Assembly (NCBI RefSeq): GCF_000934685.1
Contig: NZ_JYNQ01000001.1
Coordinates: 2,468,501-2,532,500 of the forward strand
Direction: 5' to 3'
DNA: 64,000 bases
Source of the DNA: Lacinutrix sp. Hel_I_90
GTDB taxonomy: Bacteria; Bacteroidota; Bacteroidia; Flavobacteriales; Flavobacteriaceae
Below, in pieces: positions 45,283-56,261 of the stretch. The position numbers and the translations under genes are program-made. The number at the start of each line of letters is the position of its first letter. The stretch's first letter is position 1. The notes under the pieces were generated by a model that was not told where the DNA came from, ran no database searches, and worked only from the letters and a program-made list of their open reading frames with translations.

Positions 45283-45927
45283 ATGTTTGTTAAATACCTG
45301 CTGTCTTTCCTGTTCTTATTTTCCTTAGGGGCTCAATCACAAATTGGTTCTGTAATTGGGCATAAAAACAATGCAATAATACAACAAAGTAAAACCAGAA
45401 AAGATCGTGTTACGCATAACCTGGTCTTAGAAAAATTGGCATACAGCATTACTAAAGGCAAGGAAAGTCAAGTGGAAAAAGCACAGGCAATTTATCTTTG
45501 GATTACCAAAAACATTAGCTATGATCATGAGTTGAGAGTTAATAAAAAACTTCAAAAAGAATTTTATACTTCAAGAGAGAACGTCATTCAAAAAGTACTG
45601 CAACGCCAGAAAGCACTTTGTGGTGGGTTTGCCTTTTTATTTGAGCAGTTATGTGAGCAGGCTGGTATAGAAGCAAAAACAATTCATGGGTTTACTAAAC
45701 TAGCAATGGCCTATGATAAACCTAATCATTCTTGGAGCGCTGTTAGGCTGGATGGTAAATGGCACCTTTTAGATATTACGTGGTCTGTTAGCAATGGTAA
45801 TCCTGGGAATCCTGATGCGTATTGGTATTTAACACCCCCTAATACCTTTATAAAAAGTCACTATCCAGAAGATATTAATTGGACATTGCTTAATAAGCCT
45901 CCGTCCTTATTAGATTTTATAAACTGA
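45283..45927 (+). CDS. Secreted transglutaminase-like (cysteine protease fold) protein
   Basis: 214 residues with a signal peptide (about 1-20). The transglutaminase-core triad is present: Cys in RQKALCGGFAFLFEQL, His in PNHSWSAVRLDGKWH and Asp in LLDITWSVSNGN. Bacterial members usually act as peptidases or amidases on peptides or cell wall material. It is expressed alone between two terminators. The substrate is unknown. Confidence 0.85.
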   Translation: MFVKYLLSFLFLFSLGAQSQIGSVIGHKNNAIIQQSKTRKDRVTHNLVLEKLAYSITKGKESQVEKAQAIYLWITKNISYDHELRVNKKLQKEFYTSRENVIQKVLQRQKALCGGFAFLFEQLCEQAGIEAKTIHGFTKLAMAYDKPNHSWSAVRLDGKWHLLDITWSVSNGNPGNPDAYWYLTPPNTFIKSHYPEDINWTLLNKPPSLLDFIN

Positions 45928-45932
45928 AAATA

Positions 45933-45964
45933 AAAAACGCCTCTCTAAAAAGAAAGGCGTTTTT
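45933..45964. terminator. Bidirectional terminator
   Basis: AAAAACGCCT and AGGCGTTTTT with a 12-base loop lie between the convergent transglutaminase-like gene and rpmA, with A/T runs on both sides. Confidence 0.8.
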
Positions 45965-45988
45965 AAACTTGTTTAGGACTGAAAATTC

Positions 45989-46249
45989 CTAAGCCTCGAA
46001 AGGCTCAATAGAAACATAAGACTTATCGTCTCTTTTCTTTGTGAATTTTACAAGACCATCAACTCTAGCGTGTAAAGTATGATCTTTTCCTTGGTATACA
46101 TTTTCACCTGGGTGGTGTGTATTACCTCTTTGTCTTATGATAATGTTCCCCGCGATAGCTGCTTGACCACCAAATATCTTAACACCTAAGCGTTTTGATT
46201 CTGATTCTCTACCGTTTTTAGAACTACCAACTCCTTTTTTGTGAGCCAT
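45989..46249 (-). CDS. rpmA: 50S ribosomal protein L27
   Basis: 86 residues, [19 protein letters not shown] then [24 protein letters not shown], the normal L27 sequence at the peptidyl-transferase region. The N-terminus begins directly with the conserved AHKKG and has no cleaved extension of the Firmicutes type. It is 32 bases downstream of rplU in the usual rplU-rpmA pair. Confidence 0.97.
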   Translation of the reverse strand: MAHKKGVGSSKNGRESESKRLGVKIFGGQAAIAGNIIIRQRGNTHHPGENVYQGKDHTLHARVDGLVKFTKKRDDKSYVSIEPFEA

Positions 46250-46281
46250 TGTCTTAAGGTTTTATTTTGTTAATACTCGAT

Positions 46282-47049
46282 TTATTGTTTCTTAAGCAAT
46301 TCTTTTGCTTGCTTTACCCATTCTTCAGATTCTATCTTCTCACGAGTAATACCATCGATAGCCGAAAGCTCATCACGGTCTGCTGCTTTTAACTTACTAA
46401 TTTGCTCGTAAGTGTAAATGCCAACTGCGTTAAGTCTCTTTTCATACGCTGGACCAATACCGTTGATTTTTTTTAAATCTTGGGCATCAGCTTTTAAAGC
46501 TGTTCCGATACTGTGAAGTACCTTGTCGATGTTAATTTCAAGATCTTTGTCTTCTGCACGGTGTTCAGCACGAGTTACAAGATTTTCGCTAACTTCAACG
46601 TCTTTCTTTGCCTTAGTAGTAGCTTTTGCTTCTGCTTTTGGTTCAGCTTTTTTAGTTGTCTCAACCTTTGCTTTAGTAGCGGTTGATTCTTTTTTCGGAG
46701 CGGCTTTTTCAGCTTTCTTTTCAGATTTTTTTGCTCCTGAAGCTACAATGCTTTCAATTACGATTTCAGAAAGGGCTTGTCTGTGACCGTTTTTCACACG
46801 GTAACCTTTTCTTCTTTTCTTTTTGAAAACAATAACTTTATCACCTTGAAGGTGCTTTAAGACTTTTGCACTTACTAGTGCTCCGCCTATAGCTGGGGCG
46901 CCTAAAGTAATATTGTCACCATCTGCAATTAAAAGAACGTTATCGAAATCTACTTTCTTACCTTCTTCTGTTGCTAAACGATTAACAAAAACTTTTTGGT
47001 CTTTTTCAACTTTAAATTGATGCCCTGCTATCTCTACAATTGCGTACAT
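46282..47049 (-). CDS. rplU: 50S ribosomal protein L21 with C-terminal HhH extension
   Basis: 255 residues. Residues 1-103 are ordinary L21 (MYAIVEIAGHQFKVEKDQ, FKKKRRKGYRVKNGHRQ). Residues about 105-185 are a Lys/Ala/Glu-rich linker. Residues about 188-255 form a helix-hairpin-helix domain (LKKINGIGPAYEKRLNAVGI, LSAIDGITREKIESEEW) like those of DUF4332-type modules. Extended L21 proteins occur in Flavobacteriia. The extension could bind RNA/DNA near the ribosome or be an accessory contact; its role is not known. Its promoter lies at 47112-47142. Confidence 0.95.
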   Translation of the reverse strand: MYAIVEIAGHQFKVEKDQKVFVNRLATEEGKKVDFDNVLLIADGDNITLGAPAIGGALVSAKVLKHLQGDKVIVFKKKRRKGYRVKNGHRQALSEIVIESIVASGAKKSEKKAEKAAPKKESTATKAKVETTKKAEPKAEAKATTKAKKDVEVSENLVTRAEHRAEDKDLEINIDKVLHSIGTALKADAQDLKKINGIGPAYEKRLNAVGIYTYEQISKLKAADRDELSAIDGITREKIESEEWVKQAKELLKKQ

Positions 47050-47111
47050 AGCGTAACGTTTTTATTAATTAATTTGTACTAAATAATCACTTCCATACTT
47101 GAAAGCGGATG

Positions 47112-47142
47112 CAAATATACTTCTAATTAATTAATCTACAAA
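47112..47142 (-). promoter_or_regulatory. Promoter of rplU-rpmA
   Basis: On the minus strand, TTTG (47142-47139) and TATATTTG (47119-47112) are 19 bases apart, an excellent Bacteroidota consensus. About 60 bases of leader precede the ATG at 47049. Confidence 0.75.
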
Positions 47143-47209
47143 CGTTTTATATAGTATTACGCGTTTTTTTGAGTAATGTGATTAATAATTCTAACATAAA
47201 AAAGAATCG

Positions 47210-47701
47210 TTAAGAGACTTCCTTTAAATTCGTGTCTCGGTCTGATTTTTCTTTGGTTTTTGGGATGTTGCCACTATTCTTAAAATATTGCATCCCAGTT
47301 AAGGTCAATACGACTGTAGTTGAAAACCCCATAATAGCGACAACAAAAACGACTAATCCAATGCCAACTTCATAATCTCTTTCAAATACGGTGAGTAATT
47401 CTAAAAGGAAATCTTTATTTATTTCTGTAGCATAGAGTAAAAAAAATAGTGTGAATATAATAGTCGCTATAAATCCAGAGACTATACCTACAGTAAACCC
47501 ACTAGAATAAGAAAAATCCTTTCCTTTTTCTAACTTATGATAACGAATGGTTTCAAAAATACCAAAACCTGTAATAAGTCCATTCCCTAAACTAAAAAGG
47601 GGATTAGTATGTAAATTAAAGAGTGCGAGAAATAAAAAGAAAGCAATTAGGGATGCACTCATTACTAAGCCAAAGCGTATTGGGAGTGTAAAGTTTTTCA
47701 T
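47210..47701 (-). CDS. DUF4199-type membrane protein
   Basis: 163 residues from the ATG at 47701 (MKNFTLPIRFGLVMS); the upstream in-frame ATG at 47734 is less fitting. It has four transmembrane helices at about 7-27, 33-52, 68-92 and 112-138. The IRYHKLEKGKDFSYSSGFTV loop is typical of the DUF4199 family in Bacteroidota. Function unknown. Confidence 0.8.
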   Translation of the reverse strand: MKNFTLPIRFGLVMSASLIAFFLFLALFNLHTNPLFSLGNGLITGFGIFETIRYHKLEKGKDFSYSSGFTVGIVSGFIATIIFTLFFLLYATEINKDFLLELLTVFERDYEVGIGLVVFVVAIMGFSTTVVLTLTGMQYFKNSGNIPKTKEKSDRDTNLKEVS

Positions 47702-47818
47702 ATTTAAGTTGTTTTTATAATTTCTGACAGACATAAAGTTCGTGAAAAAATGCTACAGAAATTATAAATCAATGTTAATTTTTAACATTTCAGTAACGCA
47801 AAACGGTTATTCGATTAT

Positions 47819-47826
47819 TATTTTTG
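47819..47826 (+). promoter_or_regulatory. -7 promoter element of the M16 peptidase pair
   Basis: TATTTTTG fits TAnnTTTG and lies 68 bases before the ATG at 47895. No clear -33 TTTG was seen. Confidence 0.45.
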
Positions 47827-47894
47827 TTAAAATTCTGTAACATTTTAAAGGAGTTATAGACCTATAGGACATTAACAAAAAAACCATCGCAAAA

Positions 47895-49217
47895 ATGAAA
47901 AAAAGTTTATTCTCGTTAACGGCTTTGCTTTTAGCTGGATTTGCAGCTAATGCACAAGAAGTTAAATTTGAAGAGTATGATTTAAGTAACGGTATGCACG
48001 TTATTTTACATCAAGACAACACTGCTCCAGTAGTAACAACATCTGTAATGTACCATGTAGGTGCTAAAGATGAAAACCCAGAACGTACAGGTATGGCTCA
48101 CTTTTTTGAGCACCTTTTGTTCGAAGGAACCGAAAACATAGAACGTGGCGAGTGGTTTAATATCGTGACATCTAATGGGGGAAGTAACAATGCTAACACC
48201 ACAGACGACAGAACTTATTATTATGAAGTTTTCCCTTCTAACAGTCTAGAACTGGGATTGTGGATGGAATCTGAGCGTTTAATGCACCCTATTATTAACC
48301 AAATTGGTGTAGATACACAAAATGAAGTCGTAAAAGAAGAAAAACGTTTGCGTGTTGATAATGCGCCTTATGGAAAGTTTATCGAAAATGTTAAACTCAA
48401 CATCTTTAAAAAGCACCCTTATAAAGGAACCACTATTGGTAAAATGGCGCATTTAGATGCTGCTTCCTTAGAAGAGTTTCAAGCCTTTAATAAAAAATTC
48501 TATGTACCTAACAATGCTGTTTTAGTGGTTGCAGGTGATATAGACATCGCTTCAACTAAAAAAATGATTGAAGACTATTTTGGACCTATTCCAAGAGGAG
48601 AAGATATTGTTAGAGATTTTCCTAAAGAAGACCCTATTACAGAGACTATAAGAGCAAAGGCTTATGATGCTAACATTCAGGTTCCCGCTATCATGGCAGC
48701 CTATAGAACACCTGCAATGACTGAAAGAGATGCCTATGTTCTAGACATGTTATCGAGCTATTTAAGCTCTGGTAAAACGTCTAAATTATACAAGAAACTT
48801 GTTGATGATAAAAAAATGGCATTACAAGTGGGTGCAATTAATCAAAGCCAAGAAGATTATGGTACTTATATTTTATACGGGTTACCATTAGGTGATGTTT
48901 CTTTAGAGAGTTTACTTAAAGAAATGGATGAAGAATTGGTTAAAGTACAAACAGAATTAATGACTGAAAGAGATTACCAAAAGCTTCAAAATAAATTTGA
49001 AAATAATTTTGTTAATTCAAATTCAAGTATTGCTGGTATAGCAAATTCTTTAGCAAGTTACTACATGTTGTATAAAGATGTGAATTTAATTAACAATGAA
49101 ATTGATATTTACAGATCTATTACAAGACAGGAAATTCAAGACGTTGCTAAAAAATACTTAAATCCTAATCAACGTTTAGTATTAGAGTATTTGCCAGAAG
49201 TTAAAGCGGAAGAATAA
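47895..49217 (+). CDS. M16 zinc metallopeptidase, active subunit
   Basis: 440 residues with a signal peptide (about 1-20). It has the inverted zinc motif HFFEH at residues 69-73 and the distal Glu in NEVVKEEKRL. The core is a two-domain M16B structure. With the following gene, which lacks the zinc motif, it is expected to form a heterodimer of active and inactive chains, as in other M16B peptidases. It is probably periplasmic. The gap to the partner is 168 bases, so separate transcription is possible. Confidence 0.92.
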   Translation: MKKSLFSLTALLLAGFAANAQEVKFEEYDLSNGMHVILHQDNTAPVVTTSVMYHVGAKDENPERTGMAHFFEHLLFEGTENIERGEWFNIVTSNGGSNNANTTDDRTYYYEVFPSNSLELGLWMESERLMHPIINQIGVDTQNEVVKEEKRLRVDNAPYGKFIENVKLNIFKKHPYKGTTIGKMAHLDAASLEEFQAFNKKFYVPNNAVLVVAGDIDIASTKKMIEDYFGPIPRGEDIVRDFPKEDPITETIRAKAYDANIQVPAIMAAYRTPAMTERDAYVLDMLSSYLSSGKTSKLYKKLVDDKKMALQVGAINQSQEDYGTYILYGLPLGDVSLESLLKEMDEELVKVQTELMTERDYQKLQNKFENNFVNSNSSIAGIANSLASYYMLYKDVNLINNEIDIYRSITRQEIQDVAKKYLNPNQRLVLEYLPEVKAEE

Positions 49218-49385
49218 TAAAAGCGAATGCCCCTTTAATTATATAAGCCTACAATTAAAGCAATCGTTTATAATTTAAAAAATAAAACAAGACAGATGAC
49301 CCTTTCATAATACGAAGCTTAATTAGAAAAAGGCCTTTTTAAATGAAAGCAACATGTGACAACTTTTAAAAAATAACAAATACAA

Positions 49386-51473
49386 ATGAAAACAAAAATA
49401 ACAGCATTTATAGCACTGTTTTTATTATCAATTTCAGTTACTGCTCAAATTGATAGATCTGTGCAACCAAAACCAGGACCAGCACCAACCATTACCTTGG
49501 AAGTTCCTGGAGAATTTGAACTCAAAAACGGACTTAAAGTTCTTGTAGTCGTAAACCATAAATTACCGAGAGTATCATACTCTTTAGTTATTGACAACCA
49601 ACCAAAAGTTGAAGGAGAAATAGCTGGAGTTACTGGTATTCTGGGCGCAATGTTAGGGAACGGAACAACAAGTATTCCTAAAGATGAATTTAATGAAGAA
49701 ATTGATTTTCTAGGAGCAAGTTTAAATTTTGGTTCAAGTAGTGCTTACGGGAGTTCATTAACTAAATATTCTGATCGTATTTTAGAATTAATGGCAGATG
49801 CAGCAATGAATCCATTGTTGACCGAAGAAGAATTTCAAAAAGAAAAAGAAAAAGCTATTGAAGGTTTAAAATCGAGCGAAAAAAGTGTAGATGCAGTTGC
49901 ATCTCGTGTTGGTGGTGCTTTATCTTTTGGTAAAAAACATCCTTATGGCGAGTTTATTACAGAAGAAACTTTAAATGCAATTACTTTAGATAATGTACGT
50001 GCTTTCTACCAAGAAAATTTCAATCCAAACAATGCCTATTTAGTGGTTGTTGGAGATGTAGACTTTCTAACAGTAGAAAAGCAAGTAAAAAAGTACTTCA
50101 AAAAATGGGAAAAGGGTATCGATGTTTCCAAAACGATTCCAGAGCCTTATCAAAATGTAAGTACAACAGAAATCGATTTTATCGATATGCCAAATGCCGT
50201 ACAATCTAATATTTCGGTTACAACTAATGTGAAATTAAAAATGGGTGATCCAGATTATCATGCGGTTTTAATTGCAAACAAAATTTTAGGCGGAGGCTTT
50301 GGTTCTTACCTAAACATGAATTTACGTGAAGAGCACGGGTATACTTATGGTGCACGTTCAAGTGTTGGGGTAGATCGTTATGGCGCTTCTCGTTTTGACG
50401 CATCTACTGCTGTAAGAAATGCAGTAACAGATAGTGCAGTAGTTGAGTCTTTAAAAGAAATTAAAAGAATTAAAGCAGAAAAGGTTTCTGCTGAAGATCT
50501 AAGCAACGCTAAAGCAAAATACGTAGGTGATTTTGTATTGGCTTTAGAGCGTCCACAAACGATTGCTAACTACGCCTTAAATATTAAGTTAAACAACTTA
50601 CCAAAAGATTTCTACAAGACGTATTTAACAAAAATCAATGCTGTAACGGTAGAAGATGTTGAGCGTGTAGCTAACAAATACTTTACAGAGCAAAATGCCA
50701 GAATTATTGTTGTTGGTAAAGGAAGTGAAGTGGTCTCTAATTTAGAGAAAACGGGTATTCCGGTTAAGTATTTTGATAAATATGCAACTCCTGTAGAGAA
50801 GCCTGTATTTTCTAAACCAATTCCTGAAGGCGTTACAGCACAAACTGTAATGAATGATTATATCAAAGCAGTTGGAGGTATGGCAGCCCTAGAGAATGTA
50901 ACTACTTTGGTTCAAGAAATGAGTGCTTCTTTTCAAGGCCAAAACATGGTTATGACTGTTAAACAGAAAAGTCCTAATTTAATGTTAAATGATGTTAACA
51001 TCGTAGGTATGGGAACTGTGTTTAAGCAAGCTTTTGATGGTGAGAACGGCTATATGGCGCAAATGGGAAATAAACAGCCTATGCCAGCTGAAATGCTTTC
51101 TGAAATGAAAGCTAAAAAAGGATTGTTTGCTGAGTTAAACCTAAGTACTGATGCTTCTAAAAAAGTAAGCTTAGCTTCAATAGAGACTGTAGATGGTAAA
51201 GACGCTTATGTGATTACGATAGAGGATGAGGCTGGCGAAACGTCTAAGAATTATTATGATGTAGCATCAGGCTTGAAAATAAAAAGTGTTGCTACTGTAA
51301 AAGGCCCAGGAGGTCAGGATCTTGTTCAAGAAACAACTTATGGTGATTACCAAGAGGTTGACGGGATTAAGTTTCCATATACTATGGTAGTACCTATGGC
51401 TGGACAAAGTATCGAGCTTAAAACAGTGGCTGTAAAAGTCAATGAGCCTTTAACGAAGAGTGATTTTGAATAA
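49386..51473 (+). CDS. M16-family inactive partner with a C-terminal lipoprotein-carrier-like domain
   Basis: 695 residues with a signal peptide (1-20, SVTAQ). Residues about 30-470 are an M16 fold in which the zinc motif is replaced (GVTGILGAMLGNG at the HxxEH position). The GGGFGSYLNMNLREEHGYTY motif typical of the second chain is present. Residues about 480-695 add a beta-rich domain beginning VMNDYIKAVGGMAALENV, similar in style to lipoprotein-sorting (LolA-like) domains. The complex with the active chain degrades peptides; the extra domain may bind a hydrophobic or envelope partner. Confidence 0.87.
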   Translation: MKTKITAFIALFLLSISVTAQIDRSVQPKPGPAPTITLEVPGEFELKNGLKVLVVVNHKLPRVSYSLVIDNQPKVEGEIAGVTGILGAMLGNGTTSIPKDEFNEEIDFLGASLNFGSSSAYGSSLTKYSDRILELMADAAMNPLLTEEEFQKEKEKAIEGLKSSEKSVDAVASRVGGALSFGKKHPYGEFITEETLNAITLDNVRAFYQENFNPNNAYLVVVGDVDFLTVEKQVKKYFKKWEKGIDVSKTIPEPYQNVSTTEIDFIDMPNAVQSNISVTTNVKLKMGDPDYHAVLIANKILGGGFGSYLNMNLREEHGYTYGARSSVGVDRYGASRFDASTAVRNAVTDSAVVESLKEIKRIKAEKVSAEDLSNAKAKYVGDFVLALERPQTIANYALNIKLNNLPKDFYKTYLTKINAVTVEDVERVANKYFTEQNARIIVVGKGSEVVSNLEKTGIPVKYFDKYATPVEKPVFSKPIPEGVTAQTVMNDYIKAVGGMAALENVTTLVQEMSASFQGQNMVMTVKQKSPNLMLNDVNIVGMGTVFKQAFDGENGYMAQMGNKQPMPAEMLSEMKAKKGLFAELNLSTDASKKVSLASIETVDGKDAYVITIEDEAGETSKNYYDVASGLKIKSVATVKGPGGQDLVQETTYGDYQEVDGIKFPYTMVVPMAGQSIELKTVAVKVNEPLTKSDFE

Positions 51474-51492
51474 TTAAAAGTAGGATATAATT

Positions 51493-51526
51493 AAAAATCC
51501 GAAGTCGAGAGATTTCGGATTTTTTT
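51493..51526. terminator. Bidirectional terminator between the M16 and EamA genes
   Basis: AAAAATCCGAA and TTCGGATTTTT form an 11-base stem with a 10-base loop and T/A runs on both sides. Confidence 0.82.
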
Positions 51527-51559
51527 ATGCTTAAAAACTAAGGAGGTCTTTTTAAATCA

Positions 51560-52474
51560 TTAGTTATACTTAGTCTTTTCCTGTAATCTCGAAATTGGCT
51601 GTTTCTTCTTATTCGCCAACCAAACACCAATAAGAATAATTAGTGTTGCAAAACCTTGAATCAAAGTGAATTTTTCACCATCCAACACGCCCCAGCTAAG
51701 CGCAACAATGGGCATTATATAAGTCACTGAAGAGGCAAAAACAGGTGTAGATAGTTGTACTAATTTATTAAAAAGGACTTTGGCCATAGCTGTGCCGAAT
51801 AATGATAAAACAATAACGTACAAAATAGAAGTGCGAAATAACGAAGCGCTAAAATTTTCAGGAGAAAAGAAATCTGTAAAAAAGAGTATGGCAAGCGCAG
51901 GAATGATTATTGGCACATAATTACCAACAGCAATAGTTAATGGTTTTACGTCTTGTAGATACCGTTTAATGATGTTTACATTCGCAGCATACATTACTGT
52001 TGAGACAATCACAAAGCCAGCAAACAGATAATTCTGATTCGGATTCAATTCGGCACCTTTTAAAATTAGAATCGAAGTCCCAATAAAGCCAATAATAACC
52101 CCCAAAATCTGACGTTTTGTTGAGGTAATTTTAAAAACGGCTAGTCCCATTAATACCGTATTTAATGGGACTAAAGAATTTAAAACCGAAACAACGGCAC
52201 TATCAATTTCTGTCTCTGCTATAGCAAATAAAAAAGCCGGAATAAAAGAACCTAGGAATCCAGAAATGATAATCCACTTCCAATCCTTTTTTTTAATTGT
52301 TTTAATACGGTTAAAACCAACCGAAAATAAAAATAAACCAGTAAAAAAAGTTCTTAAAGCACCTAATTGATAGGGTGTTAATCCTAATAATCCTTTTTTA
52401 ATAAGAATAAAACTGGTGCCCCAAATGACTGATAATATAAGTAAGTAAACCCATTTGGTATTGTTATTTGGCAT
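51560..52474 (-). CDS. EamA-family transporter
   Basis: A 304-residue inner-membrane protein with about ten transmembrane helices and two EamA repeats, starting WVYLLILSVIWGTSFILIKKG and with LGALRTFFTGLFLF. It belongs to the drug/metabolite transporter superfamily and is often an exporter of amino acids or metabolites. The substrate cannot be predicted. Confidence 0.9.
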   Translation of the reverse strand: MPNNNTKWVYLLILSVIWGTSFILIKKGLLGLTPYQLGALRTFFTGLFLFSVGFNRIKTIKKKDWKWIIISGFLGSFIPAFLFAIAETEIDSAVVSVLNSLVPLNTVLMGLAVFKITSTKRQILGVIIGFIGTSILILKGAELNPNQNYLFAGFVIVSTVMYAANVNIIKRYLQDVKPLTIAVGNYVPIIIPALAILFFTDFFSPENFSASLFRTSILYVIVLSLFGTAMAKVLFNKLVQLSTPVFASSVTYIMPIVALSWGVLDGEKFTLIQGFATLIILIGVWLANKKKQPISRLQEKTKYN

Positions 52475-52533
52475 ATCACATCATTTAGCGGTGCAAAAAT
52501 CGATTTTTTAAGAGAATAAACCGCTATTATTGT

Positions 52534-52541
52534 TAGATTTG
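52534..52541 (+). promoter_or_regulatory. -7 promoter element of the HMA lipoprotein gene
   Basis: TAGATTTG fits TAnnTTTG, 33 bases before the ATG at 52575. Confidence 0.45.
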
Positions 52542-52574
52542 TAATCTATAATTCAATAATTAAAATTGATTAAA

Positions 52575-53114
52575 ATGAAGAACATAAAAAAGGTATTATT
52601 AGTTGCAGTAATCGCAATGACTGCTTTTAGTTGTAAAAACGAAGCACAACCAGAGATAATGACAGTGGAGACTGCCGTTGAAGAAACAGAATCAATAGTA
52701 GACGCGAATGCTACTTATGCAAAAGCAGAGTTTAAAATTGAAGGGATGACCTGCGCGATGGGTTGTGCAAAAACCATTGAGAATAAAATGGCTAAAATGG
52801 AAGGTGTAAAATCTGCAAAAGTAGATTTTGAACGTGAGTTAGCTATGGTAGAATACGACGAAGCTAAAGTAACACCAGCAAGTTTAGAAGGCACGGTAAC
52901 AAGTGTTGCAGATACTTACAAAGTAAAAGACATGAAAACAGTGGCTGAATTTTCTACAGTAAAATCTTGCACGATGGCCTGTTGCGAAGGAAAAACCGAT
53001 GCTGAAAAAGCAGCCTGTAAAATGGAGTGCTGTAAAGAAAAAACAGAAGGAGAAAAAATGGCTTGTGCTAAAGATTGTAAAAAAGCATGTTGTGCGAAGG
53101 AAGTAAAGGCATAA
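52575..53114 (+). CDS. Cys-rich lipoprotein with heavy-metal-associated domain
   Basis: 179 residues from the ATG at 52575, where the lipoprotein signal begins (lipobox TAFSCKNE). Residues about 45-112 are an HMA domain with GMTCAMGCAKTIE, a CxxxC variant of the usual CxxC metal motif. The last 50 residues contain several Cys pairs (CTMACCEG, CKMECCKE, CAKDCKKACC) that could bind metal ions. It is probably a periplasmic metal-binding or sequestering protein, for example for copper or zinc. It ends with a strong terminator and is unrelated to the thiamine operon that follows. Confidence 0.88.
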   Translation: MKNIKKVLLVAVIAMTAFSCKNEAQPEIMTVETAVEETESIVDANATYAKAEFKIEGMTCAMGCAKTIENKMAKMEGVKSAKVDFERELAMVEYDEAKVTPASLEGTVTSVADTYKVKDMKTVAEFSTVKSCTMACCEGKTDAEKAACKMECCKEKTEGEKMACAKDCKKACCAKEVKA

Positions 53115-53135
53115 TAGTTATAGAATATAATTTAT

Positions 53136-53168
53136 AAAAAGGTTTCGTATAACGAAACCTTTTTTTTT
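53136..53168 (+). terminator. Terminator of the HMA lipoprotein gene
   Basis: AAAAAGGTTTCGT and ACGAAACCTTTTT form a 13-base stem with a 3-base loop, followed by T. Confidence 0.85.
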
Positions 53169-53294
53169 GGACTAAAGCGAGCCAGTCATTATCACGCGCT
53201 ATTTTAAATAGCTAAGGCTTATTGTTTTACTTAAAAACAAACGCTTTAAAACTAGAATTTACATTTAAAACAATACCAAATCTTTTTTTTTTAA

Positions 53295-53302
53295 TACTTT
53301 TG
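53295..53302 (+). promoter_or_regulatory. -7 promoter element of the thiamine operon
   Basis: TACTTTTG matches TAnnTTTG and lies 8 bases before the riboswitch. Confidence 0.6.
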
Positions 53303-53310
53303 TATAGTAA

Positions 53311-53396
53311 ACTTTAGGGGTGTTCTAAGTAAGTGTATTTAGAACTGAGAAAAACCCTTTGAACCTGATGCGGTTAGTACCGTCGAAGGGAAAAGT
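53311..53396 (+). ncRNA. TPP (THI-box) riboswitch
   Basis: The aptamer is recognisable by AGGGGTG at its start, CTGAGA (53345-53350), CCCTTTGAACCTGAT (53355-53369), GGTTAGTACCGTCG and AAGGG. The ends ACTTT (53311-53315) and AAAGT (53392-53396) form the closing P1 helix. It lies between the promoter and thiS and is expected to lower expression of the operon when thiamine diphosphate is abundant. The expression platform (53397-53519) was not resolved. Confidence 0.93.
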
Positions 53397-53519
53397 TGAA
53401 TGATTTATTGTAATATAAATCTACAAATTTTCATTTGGATAGTCTTTTCCTAAAGCACTTTCTTCCTTTCAAAGTCATTAATGCCCTATTGTTTACAGTA
53501 TTAAAATATAACTGTAGCT

Positions 53520-53723
53520 ATGATAACTATTGGTATTAACGATTCTCCCCTTAACATTGACTCCGACTTTACTATTTTACAAGTATTGCAACAAATTAAT
53601 GCGCCCTTGCAGGGTGTTGCTGTGGCTGTAAATTCTGAGATTATTCGTCAAGCGCATTGGGAAACAGCAAAGTTACAGTCTGGAGACCAAGTGCTAGTCA
53701 TTCAAGCCACTCAAGGCGGCTAA
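53520..53723 (+). CDS. thiS: Thiamine biosynthesis sulfur carrier ThiS
   Basis: A 67-residue ubiquitin-like sulfur carrier ending in the required Gly-Gly (QATQGG). The C-terminal glycine is adenylated by the ThiF-like enzyme encoded at the end of the operon, then thiocarboxylated, and supplies sulfur to ThiG for the thiazole ring. First gene after the riboswitch. Confidence 0.93.
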   Translation: MITIGINDSPLNIDSDFTILQVLQQINAPLQGVAVAVNSEIIRQAHWETAKLQSGDQVLVIQATQGG

Positions 53724-53756
53724 AGACAAAAATCCCAAACCATTACTGATTTATAA

Positions 53757-55631
<1,875 letters not shown>

Positions 55632-55658
55632 CTAGTAATTTTAAGAAAATGCTAATTT

Positions 55659-56261
55659 ATGATAGTAGTTATCGCTCCGGAACAAGATGTCAGAGATGAA
55701 ATATTAATTCTGAATCAGCTTTTTGAAGCTGGTTTAGAATATTACCATTTGCGAAAACCGGAAAAGAACTACCTGGAACATTGTACATATTTGAGCCAAG
55801 TGGATTCAAAATACCACAACAGAATTGTAGTTCATTATTTTCATGAGTTGATAAATGAATTCAATTTAAAAGGCATTCATTTTCAAGAACAAAAAAGGAG
55901 AGATAACATCGATAATCCTGGCCGCTATTTTAAGGCTTTAAATATGTTTGGTAAAACCATTAGCTCCTCGTTTCATGAACTAGAGGAATTAGCGACTTGC
56001 GAGTTTGAATTTGATTACCATTTATTAAGTCCTGTTTTTTCTTCCGTATCTAAGAAAGGATATGAAGGAAGAGGTTTCGATGTCAACCACATAGATAAGA
56101 GAATTATAGGGATGGGAGGAGTTACTACAAGCAATCTGGCTGAGTTTATAAAACTAGGATATAAAGGTGTTGGTGTTTTAGGCGGGGTCTGGAATAGTGC
56201 TACTCCAATATTAGATTTTAACACCATGAAAGACTATTTTTTGCAAAACAATAAAAACTAA
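55659..56261 (+). CDS. TenI-like thiamine-phosphate-synthase paralogue
   Basis: 200 residues of the ThiE/TenI TIM-barrel family. It lacks the ThiE signature INDYYKIA and the DGVHLG loop of its operon partner at 57050. It carries LRKPEKN, a SSSFHELEE segment with a His where TenI has its catalytic His, and SPVFSSVSKKGYEGRGF, closer to TenI. TenI aromatises the thiazole carboxylate tautomer made by ThiG. That role fits, but the gene could also be a diverged synthase. thiD begins directly after its stop. Confidence 0.8.
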   Translation: MIVVIAPEQDVRDEILILNQLFEAGLEYYHLRKPEKNYLEHCTYLSQVDSKYHNRIVVHYFHELINEFNLKGIHFQEQKRRDNIDNPGRYFKALNMFGKTISSSFHELEELATCEFEFDYHLLSPVFSSVSKKGYEGRGFDVNHIDKRIIGMGGVTTSNLAEFIKLGYKGVGVLGGVWNSATPILDFNTMKDYFLQNNKN

